This document shows, in pieces, positions 1 to 5,422 of a stretch of DNA of 5,803 nucleotides. The number at the start of each line of letters is the position of its first letter. Position 1 is the stretch's first letter. The notes under the pieces are model-generated. The model saw only the letters and a list, made by a program, of their open reading frames with translations, searched no databases and was not told where the DNA came from. The position numbers and the translations under genes were made by a program. Source of the DNA: Spirochaetes bacterium RIFOXYC1_FULL_54_7 (lineage in GTDB: Bacteria > Spirochaetota > Spirochaetia > Treponematales > UBA12059); contig MIBM01000053.1 in NCBI GenBank assembly GCA_001830645.1, positions 8,444-14,246 on the forward strand, read 5' to 3'.

Positions 1-71
1 CTGATCGCCGGGGAGCTGGGGGGAGCTGAGCCAGGGGGGTGGGCCACAGATGTCAAAACCAAACCGGAAGA

Positions 72-755
72 TCAAACCGGTGTCGCCACTGGATTCAGGA
101 CTAATTCGACGAGAATGCTTTCTGCCGCCGCCTTTCCAAGCACCACGGTAGGAAGATTATGGGGTTGGACGATAAAGGCGCCCGAAACACCGCCCCCATC
201 CACGACGACCACCGGCTCACCGGGGCTTATGCCCTTGGATTCCAGAAACCTGAGGAAATCGGGACTCTGATCCAGGATGCGTACGACACGGAAGGGTTTG
301 TCGTGCTGCGCTTCAGCCAGGCATAAATAGGTAGTGCGGTCGATGCGTCCCGCGGCGGACGGGATAGGGTCGTGGGGATCGGTCTCCGGATGCCCCAGCA
401 GGGCGTCCATCTTGTCCAGGACCCGCTCGGAGATGACGTGCTCGAGCAGATGGGCCTCCACATGCACCTCCGACCAATCCAGCCCCAGGATTTTTACCAG
501 GAAGGATTCCACCAGGCGGTGGCGGCGCAATACCTTGAGGGCTTCGCGCTCGCCGCTCCCGGTGAGTCGGCTCCCTATCCTTTTGACGTACTCGACATAG
601 CCTTCTTCCGCCAAGCCCTGGACCATGACTGTAGCCGTCCCTGCCGTTACGCCCATAGCGAGCGCAAGGGCGTTCATTGGAACGTAGGAGGCTGCCAGAG
701 TCTGCTGCAGGAGAAAAAGCTCTCTCAAGTAATCTTCCACCGTTTTGCTGGGCAT
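72..755 (-). CDS. DtxR/MntR-family metal-dependent transcriptional repressor
   Basis: A 227-residue cytoplasmic repressor of the long DtxR type: metal binding lets it dimerise on operator DNA. A winged helix-turn-helix spans about residues 5-65, the dimerisation and metal domain about 66-145, and an SH3-like FeoA domain about 152-222. The metal residues line up with DtxR numbering without gaps: D8 (Met10 position), H79, E83, H98, E105 and H106. Residue 102, Cys in DtxR, is His here, in the motif EAHLLEH (100-106). I chose the start at 755 because GGAGG (complement of 763-767) sits 7 nt upstream; starting further upstream at 809 would translate the AT-rich operator. The gene is divergent from the oxidase-transporter operon, which it probably controls together with itself. 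The family is clear; whether it senses Mn or Fe is not, and the Asp at position 8 leans towards Mn. Confidence 0.93.
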   Translation of the reverse strand: MPSKTVEDYLRELFLLQQTLAASYVPMNALALAMGVTAGTATVMVQGLAEEGYVEYVKRIGSRLTGSGEREALKVLRRHRLVESFLVKILGLDWSEVHVEAHLLEHVISERVLDKMDALLGHPETDPHDPIPSAAGRIDRTTYLCLAEAQHDKPFRVVRILDQSPDFLRFLESKGISPGEPVVVVDGGGVSGAFIVQPHNLPTVVLGKAAAESILVELVLNPVATPV

Positions 756-762
756 TACCGTT

Positions 763-767
763 CCTCC
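763..767 (-). promoter_or_regulatory. Ribosome binding site deciding the dtxR-family start
   Basis: CCTCC on the plus strand reads GGAGG on the minus strand, 7 nt before the ATG at 755. It rules out the in-frame ATG at 809, which has no such site and would add 18 residues read from the AT-rich intergenic dyads. Confidence 0.85.
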
Positions 768-771
768 GGAT

Positions 772-800
772 TTGTTTCTTTGAATAATATATATTATATT
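772..800 (+). promoter_or_regulatory. Candidate sigma-70-type promoter for the oxidase-ZIP operon
   Basis: TTGTTT (772-777, 3 of 6 matches to TTGACA) and TATATT (795-800, 5 of 6 matches to TATAAT) are 17 nt apart. Transcription would begin near 807, with the ribosome site GAGG at 817-820 and the ATG at 829. The -10 element overlaps the AT dyad at 784-797, so a bound repressor would block it. The weak -35 makes this a prediction. Confidence 0.5.
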
Positions 801-814
801 TTTGATCAATCAAA
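784..814. promoter_or_regulatory. Two adjacent AT-rich dyads, probable operator of the DtxR-family repressor
   Basis: Positions 784-797 form a perfect 14-bp palindrome (ATAATATATATTAT). Positions 801-814 form a near-perfect one (TTTGAT, two central bases, ATCAAA). They lie in the only gap between the repressor gene and its divergent operon and overlap both candidate promoters. DtxR-family operators are dyads of about 15-20 bp, but these bases are not the classical DtxR/IdeR box, so assignment to this regulator is inferred from position and symmetry. The 784-797 dyad could simply reflect two overlapping AT-rich -10 elements. Confidence 0.5.
786..813 (-). promoter_or_regulatory. Candidate sigma-70-type promoter for the dtxR-family gene
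   Basis: On the minus strand TTGATT (complement of 808-813) and TATATT (complement of 786-791) are 16 nt apart, which would start transcription near 779, about 24 nt before the ATG. Its -35 lies inside the 801-814 dyad and its -10 inside the 784-797 dyad, as expected for autoregulation. A second minus-strand TATAAT lies at 793-798 but has no -35 at proper spacing. Confidence 0.45.
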
Positions 815-828
815 GTGAGGTGCGATGA

Positions 829-1857
829 ATGAACGGAAAAATGAAAACGATCGCATACCCGGCGTTTTTCTGCTCTTTCCTCATTCTCCTTTCCTGCGGG
901 GTTGAACCAAAGCAGGAACATGCCGAATCCGGTATGGGGCAGACCATGAGCCACACCGTCGCTGTCGCCGGCAGCGCGGAGATGGCTTTCATGCCCGGGT
1001 TCCGCGGCGAGGTGGATACTGTGGCGAACGGCTTTGATCCTATGTCCATCCTTACCGATTTCGACTACGGAAGGGTAAGCACCCTTCCGGACGGCAGGAC
1101 CCTGCGCGAATACGAGCTCAGGGCCGAAATCAAGCAGCTGGAAGTAGCGCCGGGCATCATGTACGAGGCCTGGACCTATAATGGCCGCGTCCCTGCCCCG
1201 ACCCTCAGGGCGACCGAGGGGGACCGGCTCCTCATACGCTTCGTCAACGCCTCGCCCCATCCCCATACTGTGCATTTCCATACGATACATCCGGCTGGCA
1301 TGGACGGAGTCTTTGAACCTGTCCCTCCCGGAGGGTCTTTCACCTACGAATTCGACGCGGTCCCCTTCGGCGTCCATCCCTACCATTGCCATGTCATGCC
1401 CCTGGCCAGCCATATCAGCCGCGGCCTCTATGGCGCGATAATCATCGACCCAAAACAAGGAAGGCCGAAGGCCGATCATGAATTCGTCATGGTGATGTCC
1501 GGCCTGGACCTGGATTTCGACGAGGCCAACGACCTGTACGCAGTCAATTTCATTCCCTTCTATTATGACAGGCATCCCATCAAGATCAAGACGAACGCCC
1601 TCGTGCGCATATACCTGGTGAACATGCTCGAGTTTGACCAAAGCAACTCCTTCCATCTGCACGCCAACTTCTTTAATTATTATCCGACGGGAACCTTCCT
1701 GGTTGCGGGCGAATATACCGACACGATAGCGCAGATGCAGGCTCAGCGGGGAATTCTGGAGTTCACGTACACCTATCCGGGACTCTACATGTTCCATGCC
1801 CATAAAACCGAATTCGCGGAACTCGGATGGACAGGACTCTTCGAGGTGGAGGAATGA
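829..1857 (+). CDS. Two-domain multicopper oxidase, lipoprotein
   Basis: A 342-residue laccase-like oxidase with two cupredoxin domains (about 95-210 and 215-341), expected to couple one-electron oxidation of a substrate to reduction of O2 to water outside the cytoplasmic membrane. The export signal ends in a lipobox-like LLSC with Cys23. All four HxH motifs of a trinuclear copper site are present: H149/H151, H186/H188, H276/H278 and H323/H325. A type 1 site is visible only in domain 1 (H146, C187, H195), with Leu200 where nitrite reductase has its axial Met. In domain 2 the matching positions are A324, F329 and W334, so that site is lost. This is the layout of type C two-domain oxidases; NirK-type nitrite reductases lack the full HxH set. 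A His/Met-dotted linker (31-55) may handle copper. GAGG at 817-820 supports the ATG at 829. The physiological substrate is unknown; Fe(II), Cu(I) or Mn(II) are candidates from context. Confidence 0.92.
   Translation: MNGKMKTIAYPAFFCSFLILLSCGVEPKQEHAESGMGQTMSHTVAVAGSAEMAFMPGFRGEVDTVANGFDPMSILTDFDYGRVSTLPDGRTLREYELRAEIKQLEVAPGIMYEAWTYNGRVPAPTLRATEGDRLLIRFVNASPHPHTVHFHTIHPAGMDGVFEPVPPGGSFTYEFDAVPFGVHPYHCHVMPLASHISRGLYGAIIIDPKQGRPKADHEFVMVMSGLDLDFDEANDLYAVNFIPFYYDRHPIKIKTNALVRIYLVNMLEFDQSNSFHLHANFFNYYPTGTFLVAGEYTDTIAQMQAQRGILEFTYTYPGLYMFHAHKTEFAELGWTGLFEVEE
1848..1852 (+). promoter_or_regulatory. Ribosome binding site inside the oxidase 3' end
   Basis: GGAGG lies within the last codons of the oxidase, 7 nt before ATG 1860 and 1 nt before ATG 1854. 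It favours 1860 as the transporter start and shows that the operon was built with overlapping translation signals. A weaker GAGG (1843-1846) is 7 nt before 1854, so that start is not excluded. Confidence 0.7.
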
Positions 1858-1859
1858 AC

Positions 1860-3056
1860 ATGCACACTGCTGGAATCAAGCCGGAGGAAACGGCCGGACG
1901 TCTCAGAACCCTCGCGTATTTCCTTTTTCCCGTGGTTCTCCTCGCCGCTGTCATCGCGCTGTTCCTTGCGACTGATGGGGCCGGACTCAACGTGGAGCCG
2001 GCGGCTCCCATAGAAAACCTGGTCTTCGAGCGGATTGTCCTCATAAACGGTGCCATCGAACTTCATATCCGGAATACCAGTCCCGAAACCATCGAGATAG
2101 CCCAGGCAGCGGTCAAGGATATGATCGTGGGCTTTTCCGCTCTCCCGGCTCGCAGGGTGCCCAGGCTGGGCAAGGCCGTCGTGACCATTCCCTATCCCTG
2201 GGTTGATGCGGAAGCCTACGAAATCCGCCTTATCACCTCCAATGCCGTCGTCTTCGCCGCCGCGATCGAGGCAGCCTCGGAGACACGGACCTTCGGCGGA
2301 ACCGGATTCCTTGGTTTTACCCTGATCGGCTTCTATGTCGGGGTCATTCCCGTGTTCCTCGGCATGCTCTGGTTCCCGGCCCTCCGGAAACTCGGCCGCC
2401 GGGCCTTCATCTGGCTCATGGCGCTTACCGTAGGGCTTTTGCTCTTCCTCGGCATCGACGCTGTCAATGAGGCACTCGAAGTCGCCTGGGAATTGGGTAG
2501 CCCCTTCCAGGGAGTCGGCCTGGTCGGCATCGGCATAGTCGGCACCGCGCTCCTCCTTGACGCGCTCGGCAAGGGGCAATCCGGCGAAACCGGCAACGAA
2601 GAGGGCAAACGTCGACGCATCGCGGTCATGGTCGCCCTCGGGATAGGCCTGCACAACCTGGGAGAAGGATTGGCCATCGGATCAGCGTACAGCGTCGGGG
2701 AGGCGGCACTTGGGACTTTCTTTGTCATCGGTTTCATTCTGCAGAACATCACCGAGGGCCTCGGCATAATCGCCCCTATCGTCAAGCAGCGTCCGACTCT
2801 GCGCTTCCTCGCCGGCGTGGGCGCTCTGGGTGGCGCACCGGCGATCGCCGGCACATGGATCGGTGGTTTCGCGAGTACGCCCATCCTTTCCACCCTCTTC
2901 CTGGCCATCGGCGCCGGCGCGGTTTTCGAAGTAGCCTACGAAATAGGGAAGCTCCTGAAAAAGGGAGACGGAAAAGAGCCTATGCCTCTTACCGTCTGGA
3001 GTGGCGTGATGGCAGGCATGCTGCTTATGTACCTGACCGGGCTCTTGATCAAGTGA
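1860..3056 (+). CDS. ZIP-family divalent metal transporter with N-terminal extracytoplasmic domain
   Basis: A 398-residue inner-membrane transporter expected to move divalent metal ions into the cytoplasm. A first membrane helix (about 17-37) precedes an extracytoplasmic, probably beta-rich domain (about 40-140, with IPYPWVDAEAYEI at 110-122). A ZIP core follows with about eight helices from 148 to 397. The signature metal residues are visible: HNLGEG in TM4 (H265, N266, E269) and QNITEG in TM5 (Q295, N296, E299), with E357 in a later helix. The cytoplasmic loop before TM4 (238-253) is charged and lacks the usual His cluster. GGAGG at 1848-1852 is 7 nt before the ATG at 1860 and only 1 nt before the ATG at 1854, so I prefer 1860; the 1854 ATG overlaps the oxidase stop as ATGA. 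Either way the two genes are translationally coupled. Which metal is carried cannot be read from sequence. Confidence 0.92.
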   Translation: MHTAGIKPEETAGRLRTLAYFLFPVVLLAAVIALFLATDGAGLNVEPAAPIENLVFERIVLINGAIELHIRNTSPETIEIAQAAVKDMIVGFSALPARRVPRLGKAVVTIPYPWVDAEAYEIRLITSNAVVFAAAIEAASETRTFGGTGFLGFTLIGFYVGVIPVFLGMLWFPALRKLGRRAFIWLMALTVGLLLFLGIDAVNEALEVAWELGSPFQGVGLVGIGIVGTALLLDALGKGQSGETGNEEGKRRRIAVMVALGIGLHNLGEGLAIGSAYSVGEAALGTFFVIGFILQNITEGLGIIAPIVKQRPTLRFLAGVGALGGAPAIAGTWIGGFASTPILSTLFLAIGAGAVFEVAYEIGKLLKKGDGKEPMPLTVWSGVMAGMLLMYLTGLLIK

Positions 3057-3264
3057 CCGAGGGGGGCTGATACATAACCACCTGAAACCCGATTTCGGAC
3101 TTCTTTGTCCACTCAATGCACTGATAAAAAAGCCGGGGATCAAGCACAGGTTCTGAGGTTGGACTGGTTGACGGGACGCTTGATCTTACCATCGGCGTTG
3201 ACACCACCGGCCCAGGGTGCGCATAGTAGGCGAAGGCTCCATGGATAATGATTGTGAGGCAATT
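3049..3264 (-). pseudogene. Possible remnant of an unidentified gene
   Basis: An uninterrupted minus-strand frame of 71 codons with no start codon at its upstream end. The only ATG codons are internal, and there is no ribosome site. The translation reads like a real C-terminus: an aromatic stretch (GAFAYYAHPGPVV), then a Ser/Thr/Pro-rich linker, then DPRLFYQCIEWTKK and a terminal VVMYQPPSVT. Its stop overlaps the end of the transporter gene by a few bases. I do not recognise the family. It could be the tail of a gene whose 5' part was lost when the yddE-like gene arrived, or simply a chance open frame. The plus strand of this 210-bp gap holds nothing else convincing apart from the promoter noted at 3198. 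Confidence 0.25.
3198..3227 (+). promoter_or_regulatory. Candidate promoter for the yddE-like gene
   Basis: A perfect TTGACA (3198-3203) is followed 18 nt later by CATAGT (3222-3227, 4 of 6 matches to TATAAT). Transcription would start near 3234, about 33 nt before the ATG, and would include the ribosome site at 3254-3259. The -10 element is weak. Confidence 0.4.
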
Positions 3265-3266
3265 TT

Positions 3267-4166
3267 ATGAAGCTTACCATCTATCAGGTTGATTCTTTTA
3301 CTACTACAATCTTTGAAGGTAATCCTGCGGGTGTAGTGCTGAACGCGGATGAGCTGACTGAACAGCAGATGCAGAAAATAGCCCGGGAGATGAACAATTC
3401 CGAGACGGCTTTCATCATCAACCGCAATGAACCGGGATATGATATTGAAGTACGGTTTTTTACACCCACCAGGGAAGTACCAATCTGCGGACATGCAACC
3501 ATAGCTGCTCATTATGTCTATGCCAAAGAACACGGGATAACTGAAGGTGTAATCCGCCAGAAAACCAAAGCAGGCATACTGCCGGTTGAAATACTCAGCG
3601 AAAACAATGGAACACGGATTGTAATGACCCAGGCTGGTATAAGTTTCGGAAGGATTCTGGAAGGAAAAGACAAGGACAAGCTTGTCAAAGGGCTCGGTGT
3701 ACATACCCGGGACCTTGATACAGAATTACCTTTTCAGATTGTGTCTACCGGTCATTCCAAGGTAATGGTGCCTTTGAAAAGCAAGGCTGTTCTTGATTCC
3801 ATCAGTATCAACGCAGGCCTTTTGACCGAGCTCAGCACTGAGATTGGATGCAATGGGTTTTATGCCTTTACCTTTGACTCCCGGGAACCAGGAGTCCTGG
3901 TCAGCGGAAGAATGTTTGCCCCGGCGATAGGAATAGCTGAGGATCCGGTTACCGGCAACGCTAATGGTCCGTTGGGAGCGTATTTAACATATTATGGGAA
4001 GCTTGGGAAATGCGCGGCAGGTTGCACCTTTGTTATCAAACAGGGAGAAGCGATCAACCGCAAAGGCTACATGACAGTTCAGGTATTCAGTGATGACCAA
4101 GGGCCAACGCTGGTTAAAATCAGCGGGAATGCCTGTATCGCCTTCAGGACAGAAATGGAGATCTGA
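3267..4166 (+). CDS. yddE: PhzF-family isomerase/epimerase-like protein, YddE type
   Basis: A 299-residue cytoplasmic enzyme of the PhzF family, which has the diaminopimelate-epimerase fold, two similar halves with the active site between them. Conserved blocks occur in order: QVDSFTTTIFEGNPAGVV (7-24), NNSETAFI with E46 matching the catalytic Glu45 of PhzF, FTPTREVPICGHATIAAHYV (65-84), STGHSKVMVPL (160-170), and RMFAPAIGIAEDPVTGNANG (215-234). Length and block order match E. coli YddE (297 residues) closely from memory. YddE's substrate is not established, so phenazine synthesis should not be assumed; no other phz gene is present. The start is supported by GTGAGG (3254-3259), 7 nt before the ATG. 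The gene's GC is visibly lower than that of the metal operon, a hint of separate origin. The family is certain; the reaction is unknown. Confidence 0.93.
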   Translation: MKLTIYQVDSFTTTIFEGNPAGVVLNADELTEQQMQKIAREMNNSETAFIINRNEPGYDIEVRFFTPTREVPICGHATIAAHYVYAKEHGITEGVIRQKTKAGILPVEILSENNGTRIVMTQAGISFGRILEGKDKDKLVKGLGVHTRDLDTELPFQIVSTGHSKVMVPLKSKAVLDSISINAGLLTELSTEIGCNGFYAFTFDSREPGVLVSGRMFAPAIGIAEDPVTGNANGPLGAYLTYYGKLGKCAAGCTFVIKQGEAINRKGYMTVQVFSDDQGPTLVKISGNACIAFRTEMEI

Positions 4167-4204
4167 GTAGATAAATAGCTCCCGGTTCACTGTGAAGACG
4201 GCAT

Positions 4205-4234
4205 CTGTCGGGCATCCCCAAGGGTGCCCGACAG
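4205..4234. terminator. Hairpin between convergent genes, probable bidirectional terminator
   Basis: CTGTCGGGCA (4205-4214) pairs perfectly with TGCCCGACAG (4225-4234). Three further inner pairs, including one G-U, extend the stem to 13 bp around a CCAA loop. It lies between the stops of the yddE-like gene (4166) and the DUF1761 gene (4258), where a shared terminator is expected. Neither side carries a T-tract, so intrinsic termination is unproven and it may act mainly as a 3' stabiliser. Confidence 0.6.
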
Positions 4235-4257
4235 GATTCAAGGTATATTGAAGAAAT

Positions 4258-4680
4258 TCAGAGTACTGCTACAAGTCCGGCAAACCCTGCATAGGTCAGA
4301 AGATACAGGACATTGTTTATTACCAGTACCACCGGCTTGCGTCCTTCGAACTGGGAGTTCAGGCTGAGGGTAACCGCAAAGACAAGCCATAACACCACGC
4401 CGGCAATCGCGCCGGTGATGAATGTGGTAATGCCCATGCTGTGGATAAGCACCTGCAGGCCATAAGCCAGGAGGAAGCTGGCGACAACAGCCCCACCCAT
4501 GAGGCGTGGCATGGCCTTTTTCTCTTCCTCGGTCATCTCCTTCTTTGTTATATCCATATCCACATTCTGAGCCCAGGTCTTGAACCAAGGCACCGCGGGA
4601 GAGTAATACAGCCAACTGATGAAAAAATTACCGATTCCGACAATGAGAAACGGTACCAGTGAAAAACTGAAATCAATCAT
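4258..4680 (-). CDS. DUF1761-family four-helix membrane protein
   Basis: A 140-residue integral membrane protein with four predicted helices (about 8-26, 61-80, 86-106 and 117-138). A hydrophilic, charged loop (about 38-58) contains KKEMTEEEKKAMPR. The pattern GNFFISWLYYSPAVPWFKTW near the N-terminus, followed by the charged loop and then GVVLWLVFAVTLSLNSQFEG, is typical of DUF1761, a family of unknown function. I chose the ATG at 4680 because GGAGG (complement of 4690-4694) precedes it; the upstream in-frame ATG at 4713 has no comparable site. It converges with the yddE-like gene and diverges from the DUF1801 gene. A candidate promoter lies at 4796-4824 and a possible leader ORF at 4673-4750. 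No role can be inferred from the neighbours. Confidence 0.87.
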   Translation of the reverse strand: MIDFSFSLVPFLIVGIGNFFISWLYYSPAVPWFKTWAQNVDMDITKKEMTEEEKKAMPRLMGGAVVASFLLAYGLQVLIHSMGITTFITGAIAGVVLWLVFAVTLSLNSQFEGRKPVVLVINNVLYLLTYAGFAGLVAVL

Positions 4681-4750
4681 AGCAAGAGTCCTCCTTATCC
4701 AATGCGTGATCAAATGCCAAAGTTCTGAGTGAAAATGCTCCGATATCCAT
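4673..4750 (-). CDS. Possible 25-residue leader peptide upstream of the DUF1761 gene
   Basis: On the minus strand an AAAGGAGG ribosome site (complement of 4755-4762) stands 4 nt before an ATG at 4750. This opens a 25-codon frame beginning MDIGAFSLRTLAF and ending CYD-stop. The stop lies 8 nt inside the DUF1761 gene, in a different frame, so ribosomes ending here could restart at the ATG at 4680. The frame begins about 39 nt after the predicted transcription start. No family is recognisable; it is either a translationally coupled leader or an accidental ORF following a good ribosome site. Confidence 0.35.
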   Translation of the reverse strand: MDIGAFSLRTLAFDHALDKEDSCYD

Positions 4751-4795
4751 ACTGCCTCCTTTGATCCGGTTCATATGGAACTTTTGAGTATGACT

Positions 4796-4824
4796 ATTAT
4801 AATAATCATTGTGAAGAGATTCAA
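4796..4824 (-). promoter_or_regulatory. Promoter for the DUF1761 gene and its leader ORF
   Basis: On the minus strand TTGAAT (complement of 4819-4824) and a perfect TATAAT (complement of 4796-4801) are exactly 17 nt apart. The start would fall near 4789, leaving a leader of about 108 nt before the ATG at 4680. The same AT-rich bases also read TATAAT on the plus strand (4798-4803), but no -35 sits at the right distance there. Confidence 0.6.
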
Positions 4825-4849
4825 ATTTTGTAAATCGGCAAGCGATAAT
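4820..4849 (+). promoter_or_regulatory. Weak candidate promoter for the DUF1801 gene
   Basis: TTCAAA (4820-4825) and GATAAT (4844-4849) are 18 nt apart, giving a leader of about 100 nt. An isolated TTGACA at 4865-4870 is the alternative -35 but lacks a good -10. The leader carries a 15-bp dyad (ATCAAG-TAA-CTTGAT, 4904-4918) of unknown meaning. Confidence 0.28.
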
Positions 4850-4958
4850 TCGATCTCCAGGATTTTGACATTAGTCGTTTTTATTTTTGACGATGGCTCC
4901 GGGATCAAGTAACTTGATTGGAGACCTGGATGGCTTGTTGTTCACGTGGAGGTACGTT

Positions 4959-5399
4959 ATGAGCATTCAGAAGGACGGGGACTCAGGATTCTCTAAAACC
5001 GAACGCGAGGCAATGAAAAACAGGGCAATGGAACTGGCTGCCGAGCAGCGAGGGAACAAAAAGAAAGAAGATGATGAGCGGGAAGTCTCAAAGCTCATTG
5101 AAGCCATGGATGGGAGTGACAAAACCCTTGCGCAGGCGATCCATGCACTGGTGAAGACCGAAGCCCCGGAGTTATTGCCCAAATCCTGGTATGGTATGCC
5201 CGCATACGCCAAAGATGGCAAAGTCTTATGTTTTTTCCAGGCAGCACGGAAATTCGAATCCCGGTATGCCACCCTTGGCTTCAGTGATGTGGCCAAAATC
5301 GACAATGGCACCATGTGGCCAACAGCTTTTGCCTTGCTGCAATTCGGGCCAGAAGAAAAAAAGCTTGTTTCAGCTCTGCTGAAGAAAGCTGTGCTCTGA
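4959..5399 (+). CDS. DUF1801-family small cytoplasmic protein
   Basis: A 146-residue soluble protein with no signal peptide or membrane segment. The N-terminal part (10-48) is charged, probably helical, and starts GFSKTEREAMKNRA. A compact domain follows with blocks characteristic of DUF1801/YdhG-like proteins: SWYGMPAYAKDGKVLCFF (76-93), RYATLGFSD (102-110), and MWPTAFAL (119-126). Some relatives are annotated as iron chaperones by similarity to frataxin-like proteins, but I see no motif here proving metal binding, so the function should be treated as unknown. The ATG at 4959 follows GGAGG (4948-4952) by 6 nt, which favours it over an upstream in-frame TTG at 4887. The gene stands alone and is divergent from the DUF1761 gene. 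Confidence 0.85.
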   Translation: MSIQKDGDSGFSKTEREAMKNRAMELAAEQRGNKKKEDDEREVSKLIEAMDGSDKTLAQAIHALVKTEAPELLPKSWYGMPAYAKDGKVLCFFQAARKFESRYATLGFSDVAKIDNGTMWPTAFALLQFGPEEKKLVSALLKKAVL

Positions 5400-5422
5400 T
5401 GTTTTCCAGCCCTCGCCCAGGT

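Noticed and set aside
1..71. Possible start of another gene or a terminator downstream of the repressor gene
   Set aside because: The G-rich runs form no convincing stem, there is no ATG on the minus strand, the only GTG lacks a ribosome site, and a minus-strand TTGACA at 51-56 has no matching -10.
60..80. Direct repeat CAAACCGG at 60-67 and 73-80
   Set aside because: Two 8-base copies across a stop codon are too short to mean anything without more copies.
756..809. Extended N-terminus of the repressor beginning at an ATG at 809
   Set aside because: The added 18 residues are read from AT-rich dyads and promoter elements, no ribosome site precedes 809, and the 755 start has GGAGG and aligns with DtxR residue numbering.
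313..1803. Long open frame opposite the oxidase and repressor genes
   Set aside because: It is antisense to well-recognised genes, with low-complexity residues and no family features, an effect of GC-rich codons on the other strand.
829..1857. Copper nitrite reductase (NirK)
   Set aside because: The type 1 region resembles NirK, but the protein has HCH instead of HCA and four HxH motifs, which define a trinuclear-site oxidase, and the axial Met is replaced by Leu.
1785..2654. Long minus-strand open frame opposite the ZIP gene
   Set aside because: It runs antisense to a clear ZIP core, and its acidic, repetitive composition is the mirror of hydrophobic codons.
3088..3156. Plus-strand short frame reading KPDFGLLCPLNALIKKPGIK-like residues as a transposase tail
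   Set aside because: I could not tie it to any transposase family, and the same codons are open on the opposite strand, so the signal is ambiguous.
4887..4958. Upstream extension of the DUF1801 protein from a TTG at 4887
   Set aside because: No ribosome site precedes it, and the ATG at 4959 has GGAGG at 6 nt and matches the usual family start.
3267..5399. Integron cassette array, since such small-family genes are common cassette cargo
   Set aside because: The genes point in different directions, the gaps show no attC-like paired core sites, and each gene seems to have its own promoter.
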